Shown: positions 17,421 to 27,223, counted from the first letter of the stretch. The stretch is 64,000 nt of DNA from Bacteroidales bacterium (GCA_015060885.1 SUXO01000004.1:23652-87651); one strand, 5' to 3'. Notes: a model not told the origin generated them from the sequence alone. Translations and numbers: made by a program.

Positions 17421-19118
17421 ATGGCAACAGTTGATGACAAGAAGATTATCTTCTCTATGGTGGGTTTGAACAAAACCATACGCCAGAATAACAAACAGGT
17501 ACTTAAAAATATCTATCTCTCGTTCTTCTATGGTGCAAAAATCGGTATCATCGGTATGAACGGTTCGGGTAAATCAACCCTTATGAAAATTATTGCCGGG
17601 CTCGACAACGACTATCAAGGCGAGGTTGTGTGGTCGCCAGGCTACTCGGTGGGCTATCTGCCCCAGGAACCGCAGTTGCAGGACGGCAAGACTGTGAAGG
17701 AGGTTGTAATGGAGGGCGTGCAGAGCATTGTCGATGCGCTCAACGAATACGAGGAGATAAACAACAAGTTCGGTCTGCCCGAATATTACGAGGATGAGGA
17801 GAAGATGAATGCTCTTTTTGCCCGTCAGGCAGAATTGCAGGACATTATCGATGCTACCGATGCCTGGAACCTCGACAGCAAACTCGAACGTGCAATGGCG
17901 GCTTTGCGTTGCCCCGCACCCGACGAACTTGTTGACCACTTGTCGGGTGGTGAGCGCCGTCGTGTTGCGCTTTGCCGTCTGTTGTTGCAGAAACCCGATG
18001 TGCTGCTCCTCGACGAGCCTACCAACCACCTCGATGCCGAGAGTATCGACTGGCTGGAACAGCACCTCAACCAGTACGAAGGTACCGTCATTGCGGTTAC
18101 CCACGACCGTTATTTCCTCGACGATGTTGCAGGCTGGATATTGGAGCTCGACCGTGGCGAGGGAATTCCCTGGAAAGGAAACTACTCTTCGTGGCTCGAC
18201 CAGAAAACCAAGCGTATGGAGCAGGAAGAGAAGAGTGCAAGCAAGCGCCGCAAGACTCTTGAACGCGAGCTGGAATGGGTGCGTATGGCACCGAAGGCCC
18301 GCCAGGCAAAGGGTAAGGCCCGTCTGAACTCATACGAACGTATGCTTAACGAGGACCAGAAGGAGCGTGAGGAAAAATTGGAGATTTTCATTCCCAATGG
18401 CCCGCGCCTGGGCAACAAGGTAATCGTTGCCGATAAGGTGTCGAAATCATTCGGCTCAAAAACCCTCTTCACTAATCTGGAATTTATGTTGCCCCCTAAC
18501 GGCATTGTAGGTATCATTGGTCCCAATGGTGCAGGTAAAACCACATTGTTCCGTATGATTATGGGATTGGAGAGCGTGGACAGCGGTACATTCGAAGTGG
18601 GCGAAACAGTGAAGCTCGCCTATGTCGACCAGACCCACAAGGATATTGTCCCCGAAAAATCGGTTTACGAAGTTATGAGCCAGGGCAACGAACTTATGCG
18701 CCTGGGCACAAAGGAGGTGAACGTGCGCGCCTATCTTTCGCGCTTCAACTTCACCGGTGCAGACCAGGAGAAGAAGTGCGGCGTGCTGTCGGGTGGTGAG
18801 CGTAACCGCCTGCATCTTGCAATGGCCCTCAAAGAGTGCGGCAACGTGCTGTTGCTCGACGAGCCGACCAACGACATTGACGTGAACACCCTGCGTGCTC
18901 TCGAAGAGGGCTTGGAGAACTTTGCCGGTTGTGCCGTTGTAATCAGCCACGACCGTTGGTTCCTCGACCGTATATGTACCCACATCATTGCCTTTGAGGG
19001 CGATGGCAATGTATATTGCTTCGAAGGCTCTTACTCGGAGTACGAGGAGAACAAGATGCGTCGCCTGGGCATCGAAGAGCCTAAAAAGGCCCGTTATCGC
19101 AAACTTATGGAGGATTAA
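17421..19118 (+). CDS. ettA: ABC-F translation factor EttA
   Basis: Ribosome-binding ABC-F ATPase that gates the first peptide bond according to energy state. The 565-residue protein has two nucleotide-binding domains (Walker A GMNGSGKST near residue 50 and GPNGAGKTT near 370; signatures LSGGERRR and LSGGERNR; Walker B LLLDEPTNHLD and LLLDEPTNDID), an arm insertion in the first domain (about residues 95-140) and the tRNA-contacting linker with QAKGKARLNSYERML. It has no membrane part. This is EttA rather than Uup or YheS by length and linker. Confidence 0.95.
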   Translation: MATVDDKKIIFSMVGLNKTIRQNNKQVLKNIYLSFFYGAKIGIIGMNGSGKSTLMKIIAGLDNDYQGEVVWSPGYSVGYLPQEPQLQDGKTVKEVVMEGVQSIVDALNEYEEINNKFGLPEYYEDEEKMNALFARQAELQDIIDATDAWNLDSKLERAMAALRCPAPDELVDHLSGGERRRVALCRLLLQKPDVLLLDEPTNHLDAESIDWLEQHLNQYEGTVIAVTHDRYFLDDVAGWILELDRGEGIPWKGNYSSWLDQKTKRMEQEEKSASKRRKTLERELEWVRMAPKARQAKGKARLNSYERMLNEDQKEREEKLEIFIPNGPRLGNKVIVADKVSKSFGSKTLFTNLEFMLPPNGIVGIIGPNGAGKTTLFRMIMGLESVDSGTFEVGETVKLAYVDQTHKDIVPEKSVYEVMSQGNELMRLGTKEVNVRAYLSRFNFTGADQEKKCGVLSGGERNRLHLAMALKECGNVLLLDEPTNDIDVNTLRALEEGLENFAGCAVVISHDRWFLDRICTHIIAFEGDGNVYCFEGSYSEYEENKMRRLGIEEPKKARYRKLMED

Positions 19119-19135
19119 TAAAGGAGAATACAGAT

Positions 19136-20440
19136 ATGAAAACAGTTATAGAGCCGTCGGTTATCGATGGCATAATGAAGGATTTGGAGATTACCGATAT
19201 AAAGACCGCCTCAATACGTCAGGTGGGGGCGATAGTGCGTGCAGCCGAGGCTGCCACAGGAACCGAATTCATACACTTTGAAATGGGCGTTCCCGGCCTT
19301 CCCCCCTCGGCAGTGGGTGTGAAAGCCGAGTGCGAGGCCCTGCAAAGGGGTGTTGCTTCGGTCTATCCCATAATTGACGGTATTCCCGAAGTCAAGGAAC
19401 AGGCATCGCGTTTCTTGAAGGCATTTGTCGACACCGATATAAAGCCGTCGGGCTGCATTCCCACAGTGGGCTCAATGCAGGCCTCTTTTGCATCGCTTAT
19501 GCTTGCTTCGCAGTTGAGCTCCGAAAAGGATACGGTGCTCTACATCGACCCCGGTTTCCCCGTGCAGAAGATGCAGGCCAATGTGATTGGTGTGAAATTT
19601 GCATCGTTCGACATTGCCGACTATCGTGGCGCGAAGCTCGAAGAGAAACTCGAAAGCTACTTTGCCCAGGGCAATATATGCGCTGTTCTCTATTCGAGCC
19701 CCAACAATCCCACCTGGATGTGCCTTAACGATACGGAACTCGAAATAATAGGCCGCCTTGCCACAAAGTATGATGTTGTGGTAATTGAAGACCTTGCATA
19801 TATGACAATGGATTTCCGTCGCGATATGAGCAAGCCTTACGAGCCACCCTTCCAGTTGAGCGTGTCGAAATACACCGACAATTATGTGATGCTTATGAGT
19901 GCTTCCAAGATATTCAGCTATGCCGGGCAGCGCATCGCAATGGCTTGCATCTCCGACAAATTGTACGAACGTCAATACGACCGTCTCAAAGAGCGTTACG
20001 GCATTCCCCGTTTCGGCGCGGCCTTCGCCTATGTATTCCTTTATACATTCTCTTCGGGTGTGTCGCACTCGGCACAGTATGCGATGGCAGCAATGTTGAA
20101 GGCAGCCTGCGATGGCGAATATAACTTTGTGGGCGACGTAAAGGAATATGCCGACCGCACAAAGCGTCTTAAAGATATACTTGAACGCACAGGCTTCAAT
20201 GTTGTCTACGACAAGGACGACGATGAGCCCGTGAGCGACGGTTTCTTCTTTACAATGGGATATAAGGATATGGACGGAGCCACTCTGTTGCAGGAACTCC
20301 TTTATTACGGAGTGAGCGGAATAGACCTCTCTACAACAGGCAGCAAACGCCAGGGAATACGTGCCTGCTCGTCGAACATAAAACCGCACCACTATGCAAT
20401 ACTCGAAGAACGCCTGAAACTTTTTAACGAGAACCACTAA
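19136..20440 (+). CDS. PLP-dependent aminotransferase, class I/II
   Basis: A 434-residue fold-type I aminotransferase. The PLP lysine is in SASKIFSYAGQRIA; the cofactor-binding SSPNNPTW and EDLAYMTMDF and the substrate-carboxylate Arg near the C-terminus (RACSSN) are present. The substrate cannot be read from sequence. It starts 17 bases after ettA and is followed 17 bases later by paaK and then an ACT protein, which suggests aromatic amino-acid or aryl-pyruvate metabolism. Confidence 0.9.
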   Translation: MKTVIEPSVIDGIMKDLEITDIKTASIRQVGAIVRAAEAATGTEFIHFEMGVPGLPPSAVGVKAECEALQRGVASVYPIIDGIPEVKEQASRFLKAFVDTDIKPSGCIPTVGSMQASFASLMLASQLSSEKDTVLYIDPGFPVQKMQANVIGVKFASFDIADYRGAKLEEKLESYFAQGNICAVLYSSPNNPTWMCLNDTELEIIGRLATKYDVVVIEDLAYMTMDFRRDMSKPYEPPFQLSVSKYTDNYVMLMSASKIFSYAGQRIAMACISDKLYERQYDRLKERYGIPRFGAAFAYVFLYTFSSGVSHSAQYAMAAMLKAACDGEYNFVGDVKEYADRTKRLKDILERTGFNVVYDKDDDEPVSDGFFFTMGYKDMDGATLLQELLYYGVSGIDLSTTGSKRQGIRACSSNIKPHHYAILEERLKLFNENH

Positions 20441-20457
20441 TAATACACAATACAGTT

Positions 20458-21762
20458 ATGGACAGCAAATATTTTGAACCGCAAATAGAAACCATGCCGC
20501 GTGCCGAGCTTGAAAAATTGCAGCTCGAACGCCTTAAAAAGACAATAGAACAGGCTGTAAACTCACCTTTCTATAAAAAACTCTATTCGGAACTCGGCAT
20601 AACAGCCGACACTGTGAAGAGCCTTGACGATATACGCAAGCTCCCCTTTACCACAAAGCAGGATATGCGCGACAACTATCCCTTCGGTTTCCTTGCCTGT
20701 GACCAAAAAGAGGTGACACGTCTTCACTCGTCAAGCGGAACAACCGGTAACCCCACCGTTATTTGCCACACAAAGAACGACCTTGACACTTGGGCCAACC
20801 GTGTAGCCCGCAGTTTCTATATGGTGGGATTGCGTAACAGCGATGTAATCCAGAACTCGTCGGGTTACGGAATGTTCACCGGCGGCCTGGGTATGCAGGC
20901 CGGTATCGAGCGTCTGGGTGCTTTGTCAATTCCCGCCGCTGCCGGCAACAGCCTTCGACAGATAAAGTTCATAATGGACTTCGGCACAACTGCCATCCAC
21001 GCAATACCCAGCTATGCGCTCCGCCTTGCCGATGTGTTCGAAGAGGTCGGTATCGACCCCAAGACACAGACACACCTCACCACATTCCTCATTGGTGCCG
21101 AGCCTCACACCGAAGAGACACGCCGCAAAATTGAGGAGCGTTTCGGCGTGAAGGCCTACAACAGCTTCGGTATGACCGAAATGAGCGGTCCCGGTGTAGC
21201 TTTTGAGTGCCAGGAGCAGAACGGTATGCACATATGGGAGGATTCATATCTTGTGGAGATTGTCGACCCCGATACATTGGAGCCTGTTCCCGACGGCGAA
21301 GTGGGTGAACTTGTGCTTACCACACTCGACCGCGAGGCTATGCCTCTTATACGTTACCGCACGCGCGACCTCACCCGTTTCCTTGTCGATGAGTGTCCCT
21401 GTGGCCGCACACACCGCCGCCTCGACCGTATGAAAGGCCGTAGCGACGATATGTTCATTGTGAAAGGAGTTAACATCTTCCCTATGCAGATAGAGAAAAT
21501 CCTTATGCAGTTCCCCGAACTCGGCACAAACTACCTTATTACAATAGAGCCCATCGACAACAACGATGTAATCTTTGTCGATGTAGAGCTCAACAGCCTC
21601 ACAACCGACGACTACACAGCATTGCAGAATTTGAGCAAGGAGATTACCCGTCGCATAAAGGATGAAATACTCGTGACACCCAAAGTGCGTCTTCTCTCAA
21701 AGGGTGCGTTGCCCCAGTCCGAAGGAAAAGCTGTGCGAGTGAAAGATTTACGTAAGAAATAA
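20458..21762 (+). CDS. paaK: Phenylacetate--CoA ligase family protein
   Basis: Adenylate-forming ligase of 434 residues that in the classic case joins phenylacetate (or another aryl acid) to CoA. The P-loop-like LHSSSGTTGNPTV, the A5-type NSFGMTEMSGPGVAFEC, and GRSDDMFIVKGVNIFP near the C-terminus are all intact. In Bacteroidota such PaaK proteins usually sit with an indolepyruvate oxidoreductase (IorAB); here the neighbours are an aminotransferase and an ACT protein and no IorAB is present, so the exact acyl substrate is uncertain. Confidence 0.92.
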   Translation: MDSKYFEPQIETMPRAELEKLQLERLKKTIEQAVNSPFYKKLYSELGITADTVKSLDDIRKLPFTTKQDMRDNYPFGFLACDQKEVTRLHSSSGTTGNPTVICHTKNDLDTWANRVARSFYMVGLRNSDVIQNSSGYGMFTGGLGMQAGIERLGALSIPAAAGNSLRQIKFIMDFGTTAIHAIPSYALRLADVFEEVGIDPKTQTHLTTFLIGAEPHTEETRRKIEERFGVKAYNSFGMTEMSGPGVAFECQEQNGMHIWEDSYLVEIVDPDTLEPVPDGEVGELVLTTLDREAMPLIRYRTRDLTRFLVDECPCGRTHRRLDRMKGRSDDMFIVKGVNIFPMQIEKILMQFPELGTNYLITIEPIDNNDVIFVDVELNSLTTDDYTALQNLSKEITRRIKDEILVTPKVRLLSKGALPQSEGKAVRVKDLRKK

Positions 21763-21788
21763 CACCGGCAATTATAATTTATTAAACT

Positions 21789-22232
21789 ATGAGTACTGTA
21801 AAACAATTATCGATATTTTTGGAGAACAAGTCGGGCCGTCTGTACGAGATTATGGAAATCCTTGCAAAGGCCAATGTAGGCATTATTGCCGCCACCGTGT
21901 CCGATACAGCCGAGTTCGGTATTCTCCGTCTCATTACATCGAACAACGAAAAGGCACACAAGGTGCTCGAAGAGAACAATGTACCCTCAAACATTTCCGA
22001 GGTGGTAATCTTCTCTTGCGGCAGCGAAGTGGGCGGTTTCTACGAGAAAATAAAGAAGATGTCGCAGTCGAACATAAGCATCGAGTATATGTACTGTTTC
22101 TCGTTCGGCGAGGACTCTTATGTGATAATAAAGGTTCCCAATACATTGAAGGCCATAGATGCAATGCGTCGCAATGGCATTGTGGCTTGCACAATGGAGG
22201 ACTTGCTTGACAAAATGGTTAAATTCGATTGA
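21789..22232 (+). CDS. Tandem ACT-domain protein
   Basis: A 147-residue cytoplasmic protein with two ACT-like halves: STVKQLSIFLENKSGRLYEIMEIL (residues 2-25) begins the first, and the second (about residues 70-140) is looser. ACT domains bind amino acids and regulate enzymes or transcription. It is commonly found directly downstream of paaK in Bacteroidota, so it probably senses an aromatic amino acid or aryl acid for that pathway; this is by position. Confidence 0.88.
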   Translation: MSTVKQLSIFLENKSGRLYEIMEILAKANVGIIAATVSDTAEFGILRLITSNNEKAHKVLEENNVPSNISEVVIFSCGSEVGGFYEKIKKMSQSNISIEYMYCFSFGEDSYVIIKVPNTLKAIDAMRRNGIVACTMEDLLDKMVKFD

Positions 22233-22237
22233 TGCTT

Positions 22238-22936
22238 ATGAAAAAGTGTGATTTAATATTTTGGGCAGTTGTAATAATCTTGCTCTTGCCTTTCTTTGTC
22301 AGTGATGCCGTGTACGAAGCATACAAGAACTTCAATGGCGCACACCCTTACCTGATGGCATTCATTAAGTTTATGGTTCTCTCGTCAATAGGCGAGATGC
22401 TGGGCTTGCGCATAAAACAAGGTGTATACACATATAAAGGTTACGGTATTTTGTCGCGTGCTGTTGTATGGGGCGTTCTTGGCGTTATGATAGCCGTTGC
22501 AATGAAGATTTTCTCGAACGGAGTTCCTGTAATGCTCGAAAGCTGGGGACTCGAAGGAATGGTCGCCGCTATGGGTGGCGGTTTCAGTCTTGCGAAGTTT
22601 GTCGATGCTTTCTGCATATCGACAGCAATGAACACATTCTTTGCACCAATGTTTATGACCTTGCACAAGGTTACCGACACGCACATTCTTAATTGCGGCG
22701 GTAAAATCTCATCACTTGTAACACCCATAAAGTTCGGCGAAATTCTCGCATCACTCAATTGGAGAGTGCAATGGAGTTTTGTGTTCAAGCGTACATTGCC
22801 CCTCTTCTGGATACCGGCACACACCATTACATTCCTGTTGCCGGCAGCCTACCAGGTACTCTTTGCCGCATCGTTGAGCATTGTGCTTGGTGTGTTGCTT
22901 TCTGTTGCCGCAGTAATGTCGAACGAAAAAAAATAA
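22238..22936 (+). CDS. Conserved membrane protein, Mpv17/PMP22-like
   Basis: A 232-residue protein with about five or six hydrophobic segments. The C-terminal part (NWRVQWSFVFKRTLPLFWIPAHTITFLLP, read in pieces) resembles the Mpv17/PMP22 signature of channel-like membrane proteins. Its function in bacteria is unknown. ATG 22238 gives a charged MKKCD start before the first helix; other in-frame starts at 22229 (TTG) and 22232 overlap the ACT stop. It is the fifth gene of the ettA-paaK run. Confidence 0.65.
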   Translation: MKKCDLIFWAVVIILLLPFFVSDAVYEAYKNFNGAHPYLMAFIKFMVLSSIGEMLGLRIKQGVYTYKGYGILSRAVVWGVLGVMIAVAMKIFSNGVPVMLESWGLEGMVAAMGGGFSLAKFVDAFCISTAMNTFFAPMFMTLHKVTDTHILNCGGKISSLVTPIKFGEILASLNWRVQWSFVFKRTLPLFWIPAHTITFLLPAAYQVLFAASLSIVLGVLLSVAAVMSNEKK

Positions 22937-22945
22937 GAAAGAAAA

Positions 22946-24577
22946 ATGAAAAAGATTTTATTGTCACTTATTTGTTTGCTTTCCGTTTCTTTGTTTGCAA
23001 ATGAAATATCGCTCATTCCACAGCCTGCTAATGTGAGCGTAAAGGAAGGGAACTTTGTGTTTCTGAAAAAAATGCGTGTATATGTCCCTTCGTACGAAGG
23101 AGATAGCGTGCAGATGGTTTTTAAGAACTTCTCGAAAGATTTCAAGAAATCAACAGGTGTCTCATTAAAGAAAACAAAAAAAGAGACATCGGCACAAATT
23201 GTTTTTAAACTTGACGGAACACTTGCGGCAGAGGGCTATCGTTTAAGTGTAACCACCGATAAAATAACCATAATAGCAGCAAAGCCTGCCGGTTTCTTCT
23301 ATGCATTACAGACACTTAAACAGCTGTTGCCCCGTTGCGTTATGGCCGGCGTTCCCTGTGATACAGAAGATACCTGGGAAGTGCCCTGCGTGGAAATTGA
23401 CGACGAACCCCGCTTTGCATGGCGTGGCTTTATGCTCGACGAAGGCCGTCACTTCTATGGTAAGGAAGAGATAAAAAAGATTATCGACGTTATGGCCGCC
23501 TATAAAATGAACCGTTTCCATTGGCATCTTACCGAGGACCAGGGGTGGCGCATTGAGATAAAGAAATATCCCAAGCTCACCGAAGTTGGCGCTTGGCGTA
23601 ATAGCAAAGTATTAGGTTGGGGCGAAGTGAAACCCGACGGCATTCATTACGGCGGCTTCTACACAAAGAAAGATGCGCAGGAGGTGGTAGCATATGCCAA
23701 AGAGCGTTTTATTGAGATTGTGCCCGAAGTGGATATTCCCGGACATTCACAAGCCGCAGTGGCATCGTACCCCGAATTCCTCTCTTGCGATCCTGAAAAC
23801 AAACACGAAGTGTGGTTGTGGCAGGGTGTGTCGAACGATGTCATAAACGTTGCCAATCCGCTTGCCGTGCAGTTTGCCAAGGATGTAATAGATGAACTTA
23901 CCGACATTTTCCCCTTTGGCTACATACACCTGGGCGGTGACGAGTGTCCCACACATAAATGGGAACGCAACAGCGAGTGTCAGGCATTGCTCAAAGAGAT
24001 AGGCAGTGAAAACTACCGCGACCTGCAAATAAACTTCTACAAGCAGTTGAAGGATTATGTGGCAACAAAACCCGCCGCAGAACAGCGTAAACTGATATTC
24101 TGGAACGAGGTGCTGCACGGCAATACTGCTCCTCTTGGCAACGACATAACCATTATGGCGTGGATTGGTGCCGACGGCGCTGCAAAGGATGCTGCCACAC
24201 GCGGTATGAACACAATCCTTTCGCCCCAGATACCTTATTACATCAACCGACGCCAATCGAAATTGGAGAGCGAGCCCCGTTCACAAGGTTATGGCGACGA
24301 AACCGTTGAGCGTGTCTATGACTACAAACCTATGAACAACATTCCGGCCGAGTTGCAGGGCAAGTATCTTGGCGTTCAGGCCAACTTCTGGACCGAGTGG
24401 GTTGAAGAGGCCGACGTGGTGCAGTACCTAACCTTCCCGCGCCTTGCGGCTGTTGCCGAAGCAGGTTGGACACCGCAGGAGAAACGCAGTTACAGCTCAT
24501 TTGTCGACCGCTTGCAGGCCGAGGCCGAATACTATCGTCTGCGTGGCGTAAATTACGGAAAACACGTATTCAAATAG
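22946..24577 (+). CDS. Beta-N-acetylhexosaminidase (GH20)
   Basis: Secreted glycoside hydrolase of 543 residues. A signal peptide (MKKILLSLICLLSVSLFA) precedes a GH20b N-terminal domain (about residues 25-140) and the catalytic barrel with HLGGDECPTHKW, where D332-E333 are the substrate-assisted catalytic pair. FHWHLTEDQGWRIEIKKYP and NFWTEW are further family marks. It probably removes terminal GlcNAc or GalNAc from host or dietary glycans, or from wall fragments, in the periplasm. The absence of a lipobox suggests a soluble periplasmic enzyme. It begins 9 bases after the Mpv17-like gene. Confidence 0.96.
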   Translation: MKKILLSLICLLSVSLFANEISLIPQPANVSVKEGNFVFLKKMRVYVPSYEGDSVQMVFKNFSKDFKKSTGVSLKKTKKETSAQIVFKLDGTLAAEGYRLSVTTDKITIIAAKPAGFFYALQTLKQLLPRCVMAGVPCDTEDTWEVPCVEIDDEPRFAWRGFMLDEGRHFYGKEEIKKIIDVMAAYKMNRFHWHLTEDQGWRIEIKKYPKLTEVGAWRNSKVLGWGEVKPDGIHYGGFYTKKDAQEVVAYAKERFIEIVPEVDIPGHSQAAVASYPEFLSCDPENKHEVWLWQGVSNDVINVANPLAVQFAKDVIDELTDIFPFGYIHLGGDECPTHKWERNSECQALLKEIGSENYRDLQINFYKQLKDYVATKPAAEQRKLIFWNEVLHGNTAPLGNDITIMAWIGADGAAKDAATRGMNTILSPQIPYYINRRQSKLESEPRSQGYGDETVERVYDYKPMNNIPAELQGKYLGVQANFWTEWVEEADVVQYLTFPRLAAVAEAGWTPQEKRSYSSFVDRLQAEAEYYRLRGVNYGKHVFK

Positions 24578-24600
24578 TTAAATAATGTAGAATAAGCATA

Positions 24601-24647
24601 CCAAAATTTAATCGCGGCTTTACAGCCCGGTTAAATTTTGGTTTTTA
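24601..24647 (+). terminator. Terminator after the hexosaminidase gene
   Basis: CCAAAATTTAA (24601-24611) pairs with TTAAATTTTGG (24631-24641), with a further GGCT/AGCC helix inside, followed by TTTTTATTA. The run leads directly into the next promoter. Confidence 0.85.
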
Positions 24648-24650
24648 TTA

Positions 24651-24658
24651 TACCTTTG
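24651..24658 (+). promoter_or_regulatory. -7 box of the AsmA-like gene
   Basis: TACCTTTG matches TAnnTTTG exactly, 31 bases before the ATG and about 10 bases after the terminator stem above, so terminator and promoter share DNA. Confidence 0.6.
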
Positions 24659-24688
24659 CAATACATTAAATATTGAGTAAAAAACAAA

Positions 24689-27223
24689 ATGAAGAAAATT
24701 GTTAAAATCACGATTGTAGCCATTGCCGTAATCGTTCTTTTGCTGGTGGCGATACCACTCCTCTTCACCGGCAAAATAGAGGGAATAATAAAGGAAGAGG
24801 GGAATAAGATGCTTAATGCCGAGTTTGACTTCGAAAGTCTCGATATAAGCCTCATACGACGTTTCCCCCAGGTTTCGGTCAGCCTCGAAGAGTTCTATCT
24901 GAAAGGGGTAGGGGCTTTTGAGAACGACACGCTTGTGTCGGCCGAGGAGATTACCGCAACAATGAATCTTATGTCGCTTTTTGGCGATGGCGGCTATGAA
25001 ATAAAGAAAATTCTGCTCGACGGGGTAACGCTTAAAGCCATAGTGCTTGCCGACGGTTCTGTCAACTGGGATGTTATGAAGCCAACCGAGGAGGAAGAGG
25101 CTATTCCCGAAGACACAACTTCTGCCACAACCCCCATACGCATATTGTTGCAGGAGTTTGAGATAGAGAACTTGAACCTTGTCTATGATGACCGTCAAAG
25201 CTCTATGTATGCTGCTGTTGCCGGGCTTGATGCTGAAATTTCGGGCGATTTCGGCAGTGAAAGAACACTGCTCGACCTTATAGCAGACGCTTCGGCTGTC
25301 ACATATATGCTCGAAGGTGTGCCTTTCCTCAACAAGGCGCATATAGCAGCCGATATGAAAATTGATGCCGACCTTGTGAACAATAGATTTGCATTCAGCG
25401 AGAACACCTTGCAACTCAATGCCATAAAGGCTGCCATTGACGGTTGGGTGGCCCTTACCGATGCCGGTATGGATATGGATGTAAAACTGAACAGCAACGA
25501 GATAGGCTTCAAAGAGATACTTTCGCTTGTGCCTGCTATCTACACACAGGATTTCGAAGGCCTCGAAACCGATGGAACAGCCACTCTTACAGCCTATGCA
25601 AAAGGTGCACTGGCAGGTGATAGCATTGTGCCCGAATTCAACCTTGCTTTCGACGTGAAGAATGCGATGTTCCATTATCCCGACCTCCCTGCCGGTGTCG
25701 ACAATATAAACATTGCGGCCAAAGTGAGCAACCCCGGCGGTTCGCCCGATGCAACTGTCGTGAAGATAAATCCCTTCAATTTCGTAATGGCCGGTAACCC
25801 GTTCAGCGTTACTGCCAATTTGCTGACACCAATGAGCGACCTTGCTTTCGATGCCACAGCAAAGGGCCGCCTCGACTTGGGCAAGGTAAAGGATATCTAC
25901 CCATTGGAGGATATGAGCCTTAACGGCCTTGTCGATGCCGATATCGCCATCAACGGCCGTATGTCGCACATCGAAAAAGAGCAGTACGACAAGATCAAGG
26001 CTTCGGGTACTGTGGGGCTCAAAGATATGCAGCTCGAAATGGAGGGCATTCCCGCGGTTGATATAAAGAAATCGCTGCTCACATTCACACCGCGCTATTT
26101 GCAATTGAGTGAAACAGCTGTGAATATTGGCGAAAACGATATCGTGGTCGATAGCAAATTCGAGAACTACATAGGTTACGCGCTTAAAGGCACCACACTC
26201 AAAGGCTCGCTCAATGTAAAGAGCAACCATTTTAACCTCAACGACTTTATGACAACCGACAGCACAGCAGTTGCTGCCACTGATGACGCCGTTGTTGCCG
26301 ACACCGTTGCCACAGGCGTTATCGAAGTGCCTTCCTATATCGATTTTACAATGCAGGCTGCATTCAAGAAGGTGCTTTTCGACAATATGGTGTTCGACAA
26401 CCTGAACGGTACCCTTGTAGTAAGGGATAGCAAAGTCGATATGAAGAACCTTTCGCTGAACACAATGGGCGGCGATGTGGTTGTCAACGGTTATTATTAC
26501 ACACCCCAAGAGGTACAACCGCAATTCAATGCCGGTTTCAAGCTGAACAAAATCGAGTTTGCAAAGGCCTACAACGACCTGAATGTGGTGCGCAAGCTTG
26601 CTCCCATATTCAACGGCCTCACAGGCGATTTTTCGGGAAATGTCAATATCGACACAAAACTCGACAATACAATGAGCCCCATACTGTCGACACTTACGGG
26701 TGCAGGCTCCTTGTCGACAAAGGATTTGAGCCTAAATAATGTAAAGGTAATTCAGGTGGTTGCCGACATTGTAAAGAAACCCTCGTTGAAGGATACCAGA
26801 GTGAAGGATGTTAACATAGAGTTTACAATAAAGGACGGAAGGGTAAACACCAAGCCTTTTGATGTGAAACTGGGCGATTACAAGATGAACCTTTCGGGCA
26901 GCACCGGGCTCGACCAGACAATCGATTACAAGGGAGAAATAACCATTCCTACATCGGCCGGAAAGGTTGCACAGTTGGGTACAGTCGATATGAATATCGG
27001 CGGTACATTCACTTCGCCCAAAGTAAGTATCGACATGGCCTCGCTTGCAAAGAAGGCTGCATCGCAGGCTGCAAGCAAGGCTCTCGACAAGTTGCTCGGC
27101 GGCTCTTCTAAAAGTGCCGAGGGAGAGAATGGCGATACCATTGCTACCACAACCAATACAAAAGAAGAGGTTGCAAACAAACTTATAAACGGAGCTCTCG
27201 ACCTCTTCAAGAAAAAGAAATGA
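24689..27223 (+). CDS. AsmA-family envelope protein
   Basis: An 844-residue inner-membrane-anchored periplasmic protein. One N-terminal membrane helix (about residues 4-27) is followed by a long beta-rich region; the N-terminal part with FDFESLDISLIRRFPQVSVSLEEFYLKG matches AsmA, and the C-terminal part with MNLSGSTGLDQTIDYKGEITIP is the AsmA_2-like end. AsmA/TamB relatives form long lipid-conducting grooves between the membranes, so a role in outer-membrane lipid supply is likely. The tail (about residues 780-844) is low-complexity. No other gene shares its transcript within 150 bases. Confidence 0.9.
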   Translation: MKKIVKITIVAIAVIVLLLVAIPLLFTGKIEGIIKEEGNKMLNAEFDFESLDISLIRRFPQVSVSLEEFYLKGVGAFENDTLVSAEEITATMNLMSLFGDGGYEIKKILLDGVTLKAIVLADGSVNWDVMKPTEEEEAIPEDTTSATTPIRILLQEFEIENLNLVYDDRQSSMYAAVAGLDAEISGDFGSERTLLDLIADASAVTYMLEGVPFLNKAHIAADMKIDADLVNNRFAFSENTLQLNAIKAAIDGWVALTDAGMDMDVKLNSNEIGFKEILSLVPAIYTQDFEGLETDGTATLTAYAKGALAGDSIVPEFNLAFDVKNAMFHYPDLPAGVDNINIAAKVSNPGGSPDATVVKINPFNFVMAGNPFSVTANLLTPMSDLAFDATAKGRLDLGKVKDIYPLEDMSLNGLVDADIAINGRMSHIEKEQYDKIKASGTVGLKDMQLEMEGIPAVDIKKSLLTFTPRYLQLSETAVNIGENDIVVDSKFENYIGYALKGTTLKGSLNVKSNHFNLNDFMTTDSTAVAATDDAVVADTVATGVIEVPSYIDFTMQAAFKKVLFDNMVFDNLNGTLVVRDSKVDMKNLSLNTMGGDVVVNGYYYTPQEVQPQFNAGFKLNKIEFAKAYNDLNVVRKLAPIFNGLTGDFSGNVNIDTKLDNTMSPILSTLTGAGSLSTKDLSLNNVKVIQVVADIVKKPSLKDTRVKDVNIEFTIKDGRVNTKPFDVKLGDYKMNLSGSTGLDQTIDYKGEITIPTSAGKVAQLGTVDMNIGGTFTSPKVSIDMASLAKKAASQAASKALDKLLGGSSKSAEGENGDTIATTTNTKEEVANKLINGALDLFKKKK

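Noticed and set aside
24620..26524. Long minus-strand frame (634 codons) opposite the AsmA-like gene
   Set aside because: Its product is rich in Cys and His and has no domain; the plus-strand frame is a clear AsmA protein of normal length.
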